Source of the DNA: Chara braunii
Taxonomy: Eukaryota > Streptophyta > Charophyceae > Charales > Characeae
DNA length: 31,210 bases
Reading direction: 5' to 3'
Assembly: GCA_003427395.1 (NCBI GenBank)
Contig: BFEA01000239.1
Span: 1,765,276 to 1,796,485, forward strand
The translations under genes were made by a program, and so were the position numbers. The notes beneath the pieces were generated by a model. It was not told the origin of the DNA. It saw only the letters and a program-made list of their open reading frames with translations, and ran no database searches. How positions within the stretch are numbered: the stretch's first letter is position 1; each line of letters opens with the position of its first letter. Of this stretch, positions 9,683 to 20,446 are shown piece after piece.

Positions 9683-10942
9683 GAGCTACAGTGTGTGTGA
9701 TCTAAACTAGAATCCACGCTGAATCCTACCTTAGCCTGACACACGACCGATTATGAATCACAAATAATTTCGGTCGGATGGAACAGAAACAGTTAGGTGA
9801 TGTAACAACAACTAATGTCAGATCCTACAGGAAATATCACATCTATTTTTAGATTATCCTATAACAGATTTCTATACAACAAAGATTTAATCTGTCTGTA
9901 GCTGTCTGTCAGTTGTTAGTCAAGTCTGTAACAACTAGATAATCAAAAATAAAAATCACATCTCCTGTTGGAGATGTATGCTTGATGGCAGATTGTCTGT
10001 TGATTGCCACTACGAACAGTTACCGGAATCCCCCCTCCCCCTATATCCTTCTTGAGTGGTCACTTTGTGTCAACGTCCTGAGCATCTGGTTGAGCAGCGT
10101 GTCTGAAGGTGTGCAATCCGGCCCACCTCTGTGCCTCAAGTCAACGCCGAACCTGCGAGCCCTTGCACTTTATTTATCCTCGCATGCAACGAGCCTTACA
10201 CCCGGTTGATCTGGCTGATCAGGAGGGATTTAAGGAGAGCCCCCATCTCCTCAGGAATTATTTAACGTCGCAGACAGGACGATGATCACAGCCAGATTCA
10301 ATTTCGAGTCCCCAACCAGAAATATTTAAAGACGGTCTGGTAAGCGTCCGTCAAAGGGCTGGCGTGCCCTGCATGACCTCTATTGCACAAGCAGTAGAAC
10401 CAAGGACTTGCGGCAAAGCATGCATGTACTAGTCCCAGCGGGTTGGCATGGTGACCGTGAACCGAGTGCTTCGTCCAGGGCCCTTCAGAGGCTTCGCCCG
10501 TCTCCCACCAGCTTGCTGCCCAGGAAGAATGTCGACTCTCAAGGTTGAGCGCTCGCGACACCTCACATCGAGAGGACTCTCAAGACATAACTCACTTCCT
10601 CACGGTAAGAAGAGATGAAGAGGGTAGATAAGGAAGAGAGCAACGTACCTCATAAATGTTGCCCCCAACCACAGATTTCTCATCGGTAACCTGATGTGCA
10701 ATTATGATGACCGGTCTTTGCCTCGGCACAACAAACAGCAGAATGTCGTTCCACCTCGGCTTAATATGCCACATCAGCGAGCTCTCATCATCCAGCATAC
10801 ATCCCGTATGTCACCACATAGCTCCCTAGCGCGCCCACTCTACCCTGGGCCGCCTAATGTTCAACGCCAATGCCTTATCACTGACCCACACCTCATGCGA
10901 AGCACCAATAGCTATTGCGAAGAACCAATGAAGCGCAATATG
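9683..10942 (-). other. Nested element 5' leader
   Basis: About 1.26 kb between the PBS and the first gag Met, read on the minus strand. No recognised coding region; short open frames lack any family signature. It is moderately AT-rich near gag and GC-richer toward the PBS. Confidence 0.6.
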
Positions 10943-10962
10943 AACCAGATCCGATACCACAT
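10943..10962 (-). other. Primer-binding site of nested element (tRNA-iMet type)
   Basis: On the minus strand this reads ATGTGGTATCGGATCTGGTT directly after the CA of the 5' LTR. The TGGTATC core and the GGTT end match the initiator Met tRNA complement with scattered mismatches. It shows that the right repeat is the 5' LTR and the element reads leftward. Confidence 0.7.
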
Positions 10963-11992
10963 TGCAAGGAAAATAAGCAACAACGAGATGACAAATCCAG
11001 ATTACACCATCACATAAAAAGCCAGATAGTCACACAGTGTCCAGAGAGCAGCAATGCACCAATAATACACCAATGGAGGTTCGTAGTACTGAAAACCAAT
11101 GTCAGGGAGAGCTTTCTCTCTCCTTCAGCAACACAAGAGTCCAGTCCCTTCACACTCCTACTTGGCGCTCAGCGCCCAGCCTACTCCTACANAGCTACGA
11201 TCAGCCTAATAATAGACAATGCAACTGTTGACATCAGCGGCAACCCCGAAGTACTTGGAGATGTCGCCCATATGCTGACCATCGCCAATACAAGGTAAGT
11301 GCCCTCACATCATCATCATCATCATCCTTCACCCTTCCTTGACTTAACACCCACACCTGTCCTCTCTTGTACCCGAAGACCACCCCTGCGCCTCACTGTG
11401 TGTCCAAGCCGAGCCCGCTATGGAGGCTGGCTATGGCGCTGCCCTCAGCAGCGCCCTGCTCCCACACACGACCGCATGTGCGCAGCCGCTTGCTCCAATG
11501 CCGGCAGCCAGCCCACGAGCAATCGCTCCAGCAGCACTGCCGCCAGCCAGCAAGTGACCGAATGAGCTGCCTGGCGAGAACTTTTTCCTTTATGGAAAGA
11601 GTTGGCCCGCTCGAGCAGCCTGGTGCACTGGCTTGGGCCCAGAAGCTTCCGGAAGGCCCCAGGAGGCTGCCTGTGTACAGCAGCTACTGGGCTACTAGGC
11701 CTCGTTCGGTTGGGCGCCCAACTGTCTCTGTATGAGGCTGCGAATCACGCCCAGGGCCTGCATTCTTTGGAAAGGCCCGGAGGGCCGTGGAAATGTCTTT
11801 GTTGCTCGGCCTGTGTTTCTCTCAACCAACTGGCGCGTCGCAACTGCCTGTACCCCCAAATATGAAATTGACAGTTGTAGGCCTCTTGTGAAATGTTAGG
11901 CCCGCCTTCACTTAGGGCGGGCACCTCCACCTTCACTTAGGGTGGGCAATGCTGCAAACACGGCCCCTTGGGCCTACCGAGGACCCTGATCC
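10963..11992 (-). repeat. 5' LTR of nested element, outer end truncated
   Basis: Begins TGCAAGGA like the left LTR but stops at GATCC, five bases short of the expected TTGCA end. It carries an extra 81-bp block at 11676-11756 containing a perfect 14-bp palindrome (GTTGGGCGCCCAAC, 11709-11722). One N lies at 11192. Scattered substitutions against the left LTR show the insertion is not recent. It abuts the gag frame of the outer element directly. Confidence 0.85.
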
Positions 11993-13732
11993 ACATCCGT
12001 GCCGGCGGTCCAGGGCCAGCAGCCCCAGGGGGATCTGCACAACCTCCTCACTTCCCTCCTCGCGCCCATTTGGGCACAACTCGCGATCCTTGCGCCCTTA
12101 CAGGCGCAAGCCGGCATGCAGCAAGTCCAGGACGCTGCCTGTCCTCCATCTCCTGACTCTCCCTCCTCTCCTGGCTCCCAGTCCGGGTCCCCAGTCCTCC
12201 GACAGGGTGGCCACGGTGGAGCTTCCTCCTCCGCTGCCCCCGACCCGACCATCTGGGTGACCGTCCACGCCCCTAGCTCGACGGCCGCCACGAGTCAGGC
12301 CCTCCCTCACTCTACGGGCGCACCCGCCCAGATTCCGGTCACTACAGCCACGGGACCATTACCCGCTACCATGGTCTCAGCTTTTCCGGGTGCCCCGCTT
12401 CTCCCTCCCCTTCGCACGACCGCAGGGCCACCTGGCTCTCCCCCTTATGGGATGCCCCGCGCCTCTCGTGCGTCCACTTCCCCCACTCTTCCTCCTGCCA
12501 CTCCTCCCTCGATCTACGTCCAACGTCTCGAGGACGGCCTTGCCCAGATCCGGGCCGACCTTGCCCTCTTACGCCTTCAGCCACCCCCACCCTCACAGGT
12601 GGCCGCGCCTTCGGGCGCACCCCCTCCTTCCTCTACCCTTCCTTCCATGCAGGCTCGCTTCCCTCGCCCTGCACCCTATCCAGCCCCATCCTACCTTCTT
12701 CCTACTCCCGCGGTTGCTGCGACCTCTTCTATTGCAGCTCCCTCGCAGCCTGCAGCTGTTGCCCTCGCCGCTCCCCCATGTGGCCCGGGCGCATAGTCAG
12801 CTGCGCCCTTTTCTCCAGGACCTGCGCCGACTTACTCAGCCGTGGCACATGCCTCTGCTCCTCGATCCCCTCGCCGCCAAAACGGTGGCGCACCACTCGT
12901 CCGCTTGACGGACATTGCCTTGTATGACAGTACAGGCATACGCGTGTCTCGGTGGCTACAGTCTGCCACCCGCACCCTCCAGCTCATGGGCGCCCCACCC
13001 GACACATGGGTGGGTCACCTCTCCGGGCGCCTGCGTGGCGGTCCTTTGGACGCCTGGGAGGATTTCTACGCTGACTCCCTTCATGCGGGTTGGATGCGGG
13101 CCCGTCTTCACCCCACTTCCTCCTCCCAGCCTCAGCGTACTATTTACGCCCCCTCCTCCTCTCACGGCAATTCCCAGCGCCGTTCCCCTTTCCGCGGCCG
13201 CCCCCGCCGTTCTGCTCAGCAGGGTCGCCACTTCTTGCGCCGCTTCAGCGCGCTCGAGTATGGTGAGCAGGGCGCTGTTGCCCCGCTGTCGCTTGAGGGT
13301 GACCATAGCGACGACCTCGACCTCGGCGAGGCCATCCACTACCACCTGGAGGACTCTACTCTCCCTATGGCCGAGCGCCTCCAGCTCATCCTCTCCGCCC
13401 TCTCCCGGGCATGCAGCCGCCCCGGTCACGCTGGAGCGTCGCCCCCCAAGGTCCCTCAACAAGACCTCCCTCAGGGCTTTGTCCCTCCTCGCGGTGTCCT
13501 TTCTGCTGAGGAGCGTGCGGCTATTTTGGGCCGGCGTGGGTGTTTGCGATGCCGCCAGGACGATCATACCTCCTCGCGGTGCCCTTACACTACTACGCTG
13601 ACCTTTCCCGCCAGCGTCGTGCTCAGTCCCCCCCCGGCGCCTCGCATCCCCGCGGCACCTCCTAGCCACGGTGCAGTGTACACCTGCGCCCTCCTCAGTA
13701 GTTGGCTTCCCGACATCCCCGTCGCGGTTTGA
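11993..13732 (+). pseudogene. gag: Outer element Gag, N-terminally truncated, with in-frame TAG
   Basis: Gag packages element RNA. The frame is open from the junction with the nested LTR, and no ATG initiates it there (the first possible start is a GTG at 11999), so the original N-terminus is probably lost. A Pro/Ser/Ala-rich N-terminal region runs to TAG 12794-12796. The same frame continues through a capsid-like segment (SRWLQSATRTLQLMG, LDAWEDFYADS) to a CCHC knuckle, CLRCRQDDHTSSRC, at 13541-13582. It ends at TGA 13730-13732. An overlapping +1-frame ORF (13671-14045) leads toward pol. GC content is far higher than in the nested element. Confidence 0.75.
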
Positions 13733-14315
13733 CCCTCTCACTATGGGAGTTGAAGTCTCGCAGGACCCGACAGAGTGTACTCAGCCCTCTGTCACAGTAC
13801 CGTCTGCGCCTCCGCAGACCACCGTCTCCCCTCCTACCCGGCCGCGACTACCGACGCGTCGAGCCATTCGCTCAGCCCGTTGCAGCAAGCAGCTCGCTAC
13901 TCGCGCGGACGTTGTGTCCTCTCTTCTGGACTTGAGCATGCTCCAGGCTTGTCAGGAGCGACTCACCCTCCATGTCGCTGCACTGCGTCGCCTTCTCACC
14001 ATCCTCTCTGACCCCGATCGCACCCTCCCGATCATCCCCGTATGACTGGGGACCTCCACGAGGGTGTATTCAACGCTGTGGGATGACAAGACCCAGCGCT
14101 TCTTCGATTAGACGGTCCCCGACCTCCCTTTCTTCCTTACTCTCGAGCCGACTGATCGTCCCCCGGCGTCTCGTCGCCACCCCTCCTCCGCACATTTCGA
14201 TGTGATGGAGACGGGGTACGACTTCATTCTCGGTACTCCGTGGTCTCGTTGGTTCCGCAGCACCGAGGCCGATTGGACGACCAACACTCTCGTTCTCAAA
14301 ACGAAGTGTTGACAG
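13671..14315 (+). pseudogene. pol: Outer element protease region, degraded
   Basis: Frame 0 carries what should be the protease linking gag to RT. It is interrupted by TGA 14043-14045, TAG 14109-14111 and TGA 14310-14312. Near the end, METGYDFILGTPWSRW matches the hydrophobic ILG segment near the C-terminus of gypsy proteases. I cannot find the D-S/T-G active-site motif in any frame upstream, so the catalytic part appears deleted or diverged beyond recognition. Confidence 0.5.
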
Positions 14316-15428
14316 ATGTATCGCGTACCTTTCATAGGTACCACTGTGACACCACGCCCCGATCCTCCTCCCCCGGAGCCTTTCGTGCCCACACCATCTC
14401 CTTCTATCACTGTCACCTCGCCTCGGCAGTTCGCCCACTTCATCCGACAGGACGACGTCACCTTCTTTATGGTGAACGTGACGGATCTCTTACACTATGA
14501 TCCACCCTGTCCCGACGCCGAACTCATCCCTCTGGAGCCAGATTCTCCTCCTATCTCCATGGCTCCCATCTCTACTTCCCACCCTCCGCCGTCCATCGAG
14601 TCCACCCCGCCGTCGCGCGCTGACGTTGACGCTGAGGAACTCGCACGATATACGGCCGACTTGGAGTCCGCTGTTCGTGACCTCATTCGAGAGTACCACG
14701 ACGTTTTTCCATCGTCATTCTCGTACGCCGACATCCTACCGATGCGCGACGTTGAGCACTCCATCCAGCTTCTGCCTGACTATCGTGTTCACCACCAAGC
14801 ACCCTACAGACTCTCGATCCCCGAGGCCACCGAACTCAAGCGTCAGCTTGAGGAGCTCTTGAGACTGGGTTTCATTAAACCCAGCAACTCCCCGTGGGGT
14901 GCACCCATCCTCTTTGCTCACAAAGCGGATGGAACTCTCCGTCTCTGCATCGACTATCGCGGTCTCAACCGCTACACGGTTAAGAACAACTACCCCATGC
15001 CTCGTTCCGATGAGCTGTTCGACCGCCTAGCAGGCAACTGCTTCTTTACGAAGATTGATCTATATAGCGGTTACCATCAGATCCACGTCGCTGCAGCGGA
15101 CCAACCGAAGACAGGGTTTCGATCGCGCTTCGGCCACTATGAGTTTACGGTGATGCCATTCGGTCTCACCAACGCACCCGCTACCTTCAAGACGGCGATG
15201 AACGACATCTTCAGGGACATCCTGGAGCAGTACGTTCTCGTATACCTCGACGATATCCTGGTCTACAGTCGTACCCTTTAGGAGCACCTCAGACACCTCC
15301 GCGACGTCCTTGACCGCTTGCGCAGACATGGCTTTTATGCCAAGCTGAGCAAGTGCCGCTTTGCCCAGCACAAAGTGGATTTCTTAGGACACTACGTGTC
15401 TGACCAGGGTCTCCACATGGACGACGCG
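14316..15428 (+). pseudogene. pol: Outer element reverse transcriptase, cut by TAG and assembly gap
   Basis: Copies element RNA into DNA. A Pro-rich linker leads into the fingers ([34 protein letters not shown]). The palm follows ([28 protein letters not shown]) with the catalytic YLDD at 15243-15254. TAG 15279-15281 falls right after DILVYSRTL, and the same frame continues as EHLRHLRDVLDRLRRHGF and KVDFLGHYVSDQG until the N run at 15429. All visible RT motifs are intact; the thumb start is hidden in the gap. Confidence 0.85.
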
Positions 15429-15573
15429 NNNNNNNNNNNNNNNNNNNNNNNNNNNNNNNNNNNNNNNNNNNNNNNNNNNNNNNNNNNNNNNNNNNNNNNN
15501 NNNNNNNNNNNNNNNNNNNNNNNNNNNNNNNNNNNNNNNNNNNNNNNNNNNNNNNNNNNNNNNNNNNNNNNNN
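15429..15573. other. Assembly gap (145 N)
   Basis: Unresolved bases inside the outer element's RT connection region. The flanking frames are consistent with the gap hiding the end of RT. The true length is unknown. Other ambiguous bases occur at 6905, 11192, 19339, 20573 and 20886-20887. Confidence 0.95.
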
Positions 15574-16300
15574 AGTGGCCCGTCCCCACATCCGCCAAGC
15601 AGCTTCGCAGCTTCCTAGGCCTTACCAGCTACTATAGTAATTTCATCCAGGGATACGCTAAGTATTCCTACGTCCTTACCTCCACCCTCCTCCGGAAGAA
15701 CCCGCCCTGGGTTTGGACACCCCTCCACGAGGACACCTTCCGCGCCCTCAAGAAGGCGGTAACATGCGCACCGGTTCTTCACCTACCCGATTTTGATCGC
15801 CTTTTTATCCTTACCACCGATGCGTCAGACTTTTTTGTAGGAGCAGTGCTTTCTCAGATCTTCCCCTCCTCTCCTGATTCCTCTCATCCTCGTATCCCTC
15901 GCTTCCCACCACCTACCCCTGCCACTGCTTTCCGACTGACGCCTACTCGACCAGCTACTAACCAGCCTTCTATTGACTATTCTCCTACCATCGCCGAGGA
16001 CGGCACTGTCGAGTCTCGCTCAGGTGATTGTCCGATAGCCTTCTACTGCCCGCCGAGATAAACTACATCGCTGATGAACGTGAGGTTCTCGCAGTAGTTT
16101 ATGCCGCTCGTCACTGGCGTCACTATCTGCACGGGGCACCGTACACGGTGCGCACAGACAACTGTGTTGTCCAGGCTTTTCTGACAAAGCCGAAGCTCAC
16201 TCCTCGACAGGCTCGCTAGTGGCGCGACCTATCCGAGTTTAGTTTTACCACTGAGCACATTAAGGGTGAGACTAATCGGGTCGCAAATGCCTTATCTTGG
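15574..16300 (+). pseudogene. pol: Outer element RT end and RNase H, with Pro-rich insert
   Basis: The start is the RT thumb (FLGLTSYYSNFIQGYAKYS). RNase H follows: TTDASDFFVGAVLSQ (Asp codon at 15819), DEREVLAVVYAARHWRHYL (Glu) and VRTDNCVVQAF (Asp). Between the first strands, where most gypsy copies have a few residues before PIAFY, there is an insert of about 55 residues rich in Pro, Ser and Thr (15861-16030). A frameshift with apparent loss of bases occurs at about 16045. TAG 16217-16219 lies between RQAR and WRDLSEF. Both the indel and the stop prevent continuous translation. Confidence 0.8.
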
Positions 16301-18119
16301 CGCCCTGACCACGACCAGGAGCAAATCCATCTCTCTTCCATCTCGGTCACCACCGTTCATCACTCGGTGATCGACGAGTTTCGCACTCAGTACCGCCACT
16401 GCCCCGACTATCGCGACATCCACGCGACCCTTCGGAGTGGCAAGACCGTCCCGAACTACTCTCTCGGGGACAACGGTCTTGTGTACTGGCACGGTTCACA
16501 GGGCACCAGAGAGCCCCGTATTTGCATTCCCTCCACTGGACAACTACGTGTCCGAGCAGTAGCAGAGTTCCATGACCAGGCAGTCGCCGGTCATATGGGC
16601 TTCCACAAGACGTTGGCTCGTGTGAGCCGCCTGTATGTCTGGCCGAAGCGTAAGGACTTTGTGAAGGACTACGTCGCAGAGTGTCCCACCTGTCAGGAGG
16701 TGAACGGTGCGAACCACCTTCCTTATGGTTTGCTCCAGCCTCTTCCTATACCTGAGGGTCGTTGGCAGTCCATCTCGATGGACTTCATCGGTCCTCTTCG
16801 ACCTTCGACCCCCCGCGGTCATGATGCTATCCTGGTCGTCGTCGACCCGCTTCACGAAGCGTGCATGCTTTGTTCTATGTTGCTATACCATCAGTGCACG
16901 TAAGGTCGCCGACATCGTGTTTGACCGAGTCGTGCGTGACCACGACTTACCTCTGAGCATCATATCTGACTGTGGCCCGCGCTTTACCAACCGAGTCTGG
17001 CGACGACTCCACGAGGTTTACGGCACCCAGCTCCGCTTCTCGTCGTCTTACCATCCTCAGACCGATGGTCAGACCGAGGTCATGAACAGGACTCTCGAAG
17101 ATATTCTCCGAAAGATTGTTCGTGATGACCAGCAGTGGGATCTCCATCTTGCCCACGCGGAGATAGCCTACGACCACGCCGTCTCGCCAACCATGGGGAT
17201 GTCGCCTTACTATTGCGACCTCGGCTATCACCCTCGTGTTCCCACGGACTTCCTTCGACCGTCGCAGATGCACCCCGACACGAGTTGTCCCGCGTTGGAT
17301 GATTGGGTTGCACACATGACGTCGATCATGAAGACCGCACATGAGCACATAACCGCTTCCCAGACTCGCATGGCAGCACGTGCAAACCGATCGGGGATGG
17401 ACCATCCATTCAAAGTCGGTGATGATGTGCTTATCGATGCCCGCCACCTACAGCTCGAAGCGGACACGCTTCGCAAGTTTCAGCGTCGCTTCTTTGGCCC
17501 ATGCGACATTCTCCAGGCCGTCGGTTCTGTACTATCATGTTTTGGGTCACAGCCAATTTGTAATACTTTTTTCCCACGTCTTGCTAGCGCGATGGAGATA
17601 TTACAGCTTGATACGGCTTCTAGCCCGGTCAACTTCCGTGTGAAGCTGCCCGACTACCTACGTCAGGCTCGTGTGCACGTTGTCTACCACGTCTCGTTAC
17701 TTCGTCCTTACCGCAGACCGTCTAAGTGTTTCGTTGGACGACCATACGAGCGCCCTCCACCCATCGTGGTGGACGGCCACGAGGAGTTCCTCGTTTCAGA
17801 CATCATGGGTCGCCGAGTCACTGACGACAACCCTCCCCATGTCGAGTATCTCGTACGTTGGAAGGGTTACCCTGATGAGGAGGCTACCTGGGGGCCCCTC
17901 GAGCACTTGCACCACGCTCGCATGTTGGTGCGTGCCTATGACCGTGCTCGTCGTGCTGGGTCGACTGCTCCCCCTCAGCTTGACCACCCTCCTTCTCCCT
18001 CGGCTGAGGAGACCGCTAAAGTCGAGCCTGCCCCTTCTGAGGCAGGCCTTCAGCAGCAGTTGGATGCTTCTAAGCGTCCACAGCGCACTCGTCGTCGTCC
18101 TGTTCGATACGACGATTGA
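16301..18119 (+). pseudogene. pol: Outer element integrase and chromodomain, one frameshift
   Basis: Inserts cDNA; the chromodomain is thought to target chromatin carrying methylated histone H3. The zinc region (FHDQAVAGHMGFHKT, CPTCQ) and first Asp (SMDFIGPL) are in one frame. An apparent extra C in the run at 16846-16848 shifts the rest into another frame. There D (IISDCG) and E (DGQTEVMNR) sit with exact D-35-E spacing. GPY/F follows ([10 protein letters not shown]) but is split by a 78-base in-frame insert at 17529-17606. The C-terminus holds a clear chromodomain (VEYLVRWKGYPDEEATW) before TGA 18117-18119. This places the element among the chromoviruses. Confidence 0.85.
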
Positions 18120-19212
18120 CTCTGACTTATCTTCCCACGTTTTTGACTTCTCAATACTCCATCCACATCAGTTTTGCTACTTCAGCTCGTCGAGGTTGCG
18201 ACTCTTCCTCGACGACATTCCGGACTTCTCATCATGGACGTCATCGGCAGCTTCATGGACTTCGTCACGATCAACTCTGCCTAATTCAGACGTCGTCACT
18301 CTCTTACCACTTTACCTTATACAATACCCTTGTTGGGCTCTCCCTTGGTATACGCATAAGCATCGGGACCGTAGCATTGCCCTGGCTTCCCATCTTACGG
18401 ATCTAGCTCCGACTTCCCTCACTTAGGAGTCATTTGCATGATTCCCTTACCCATCACCTTTCTACCCTCTGTCGGCCCTCACGCCCTAGTTAGGCAGCCT
18501 TGCATGCTTCATCTAGTATACCAGGCTCCCTTGATCCCTTGCATGGTCGACCCTCCATAGCGGTTACCCCTTTAGTTGAGCATTACCCGCCCTGATGATC
18601 TATCTGTTAGGGTCATTGGTTCTGTAAGCTCCCAATTCCCTACCCTTATTGAGCCTGATGACATGTGTTCCCCCTGTCACTATGTGTGGATGCCCTTAGG
18701 ATTTTTCGACCCTTAGGCTGCATTCGCCACCCTCAGAGACCATCCCACCCTTTGGTTTGTGACACACTTCTCCTGTGACATATGCTTGACTTGTTGTTGC
18801 TTTTGCTCTCAGACTGAGGCTACTGCCTCTGACATTTCTAGGATTTAGTTGTTCTGCTTTTGCTGTTCTTAGGACTTATACACTAGTCAGCTTTTTTCAG
18901 ATTGAGGCCACTGCCTCCAACATTCTAGGATCTAGTTGTCATTACTTTCTGCTTTCCTAGGACATGTATGCTAGTTAGTTGCTTCTGCTTTCCTAGGACA
19001 TGAATGCTAGTTAGTTGCTTCTGCTTTCACTTAGGCTGTTAGCTGTGACATTGCTGTTTTGTGACATTTTCTATCCTAGGTTGCATCGCATGGACTCAGC
19101 ATGGAGCTTGCTCCGCATCCTAGACTACTCAGGTTTTCTTTTCTTTGGTAGAGTTCCGATTCTTGGCGGAAGCGTGTTTGTATCTAGGTGATCCATCACA
19201 GGCCGAGGATCG
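18120..19212 (+). other. Outer element 3' untranslated region
   Basis: About 1.1 kb between the pol stop and the right LTR, with no supported gene. It contains degenerate short repeats built on TTCTGCTTTCCTAGGACATG and ATGCTAGTTAGTTGCTTC at about 18830-19030. A polypurine tract is not obvious before 19213; the nearest purine-rich string is GGCCGAGGATCG. Confidence 0.55.
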
Positions 19213-19503
19213 TGTAGCGGACCTCTGGTTGGCCTGTGAGACCAGCCCCTTGGCCTGTCCTCACAGGCCTGTGTTGTATTCGGGGCAGTCCAGTCCAGGC
19301 CGGTACCTCTGTCGGTACCAGCCAGTCCAGTCCAGTCCNGTCAGTCCGCTGGGGTATACCCCAGCAGTTGTCTGTTTTCTGGCTCATTCTACATTCGCAC
19401 AGTTTGGAGTACATGCGTTGGAGTCTGGCGTGGGAGCTGCGCTGTGCCATCTCGCTCCCCTTCTTCCTCCATCTCCATCTCTGCACCTGGTGGGTCCGCC
19501 ACA
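19213..19503 (+). repeat. Right LTR of outer element
   Basis: A 291-bp copy of 899-1205 with the same TG start and CA end, one N at 19339, a few substitutions and a short deletion near the 3' end (around 19485). GAGAG follows immediately. Confidence 0.75.
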
Positions 19504-19508
19504 GAGAG
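19504..19508. repeat. Target-site duplication, right copy (GAGAG)
   Basis: Directly follows the right LTR and matches 894-898. Confidence 0.7.
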
Positions 19509-19977
19509 CGAGTCTGACTGCAAAAGATTGGTTCACCCTGCTACTTCACAACAATCAGGACCCAGAGAATCGCACACATTCCCCGAGTAACCAAATGGAT
19601 GAGCAAGCCAACAACAGTCCAATGACAATCCCGACGAAAATATCTAAATCACCCTATAAGAATAGACAGATAGAGATGTTTTAAGCTGAAGCCCAAGTGG
19701 ACCGGTGACGTTAGCAGTGGACAGCAACTGAATGGGACGCTGGACCTGGTTTCCAGCAAGCCGAGAATTCCACACCTGCCTTAGGGAAGACAGCTTACAA
19801 GGCCGGCCAAGGGAAGGGAAGGCTTCGGAAGATAGTTTCCAAAAGAGTGAAGACAAGAGTGGATTCACAATAGAACAGGCTAGCTTAGGGAGGGGTGTAG
19901 GATGGTACAACCTTCCTTCGGGAAGTAATCAATGCCGTCCTTCGGCTGTCCACACCATAAAGAGGGGGGGGCACATG

Positions 19978-20086
19978 AGTGAGTACCTATTGTAATCTTT
20001 CCTGACTTGCCAGTGGAAAAGGAACTGGACTGACACTCCCCAGAATGAAAAAGGAGCCAGAGCCCTAAGGTTCTGTTTTTCAAAAA
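19978..20086 (+). repeat. Short poly(A) retroposon-like repeat, copy 1
   Basis: About 97% identical to 21339-21446. It ends in CAAAAA and is flanked by near-identical GGGGGGGC(A/G)CATGAGTG strings (left from 19965, right from 20091), which look like a target-site duplication. A short A tail plus a duplication is the signature of LINE-type mobilisation of a small RNA. Confidence 0.55.
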
Positions 20087-20446
20087 GGGGGGGGGGGCGC
20101 ATGAGTGTGTTACGATTCTGGTTGTTCGTTGCCTGAAGGCCAACACTCACTCACATAGACTTCTGCACATGCCCATACATACACAGAAGGAAGGGGAGAG
20201 GATAGGAGTATCACACCGCACAAGGAGATAGACACAGCGGAAGACTTGACCATGCGGTATGACCGGGTATACTGAAAGTGCAATTCACTCCACTCAATCC
20301 TCGCAACCAGTCATAGAGAAAAGCCGAGCAGGTCACATCCAGAAAACAATGAAACGATGATAGTTCAAACACAGTATCACACTGTTTATTAGTCCCGAAT
20401 TGTCAGGATAACTTCAGTACTACAGTGCGCTGCTCAGAAATGAGCA

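Larger units (their letters stand above)
3137..11992 (-). mobile_element. Nested minus-strand Ty3/gypsy LTR retrotransposon
   Basis: Long direct repeats at 3137-4084 and 10963-11992 flank a minus-strand gag-PR-RT-RNase H-INT region. A PBS-like sequence abuts the right repeat (5' LTR on the minus strand) and a polypurine tract abuts the left repeat (3' LTR). The left LTR has a perfect 8-bp terminal inverted repeat (TGCAAGGA...TCCTTGCA). The right LTR stops five bases short of the matching end, at a junction with the outer element's gag, so no target-site duplication can be read. The coding frame is broken by several frameshifts and by TAG codons at 9353, 6991, 5559 and 4260. Confidence 0.85.
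899..19503 (+). mobile_element. Outer Ty3/gypsy chromovirus-type LTR retrotransposon, nested and decayed
   Basis: An 18.6-kb composite bounded by two near-identical direct repeats (899-1205 and 19213-19503). Both run from TGTAGCGG to CCGCCACA, and GAGAG flanks both outer edges. A tRNA-Met-like primer site follows the left repeat, so the element reads on the plus strand. This matches the plus-strand gag, RT, RNase H, integrase and chromodomain at about 11993-18119. Removing the nested minus-strand element (3137-11992) leaves about 9.7 kb. The coding region is broken by frameshifts, in-frame TAG/TGA codons and an assembly gap, so it is not autonomous as read. Assigning this gag-pol to these LTRs is an inference from orientation and nesting. 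Confidence 0.75.

Noticed and set aside
12956-13741. Long minus-strand ORF opposite the outer gag
   Set aside because: It is an antisense shadow of GC-rich coding DNA; its translation is low-complexity and lacks domains, whereas the plus strand has a clear zinc knuckle.
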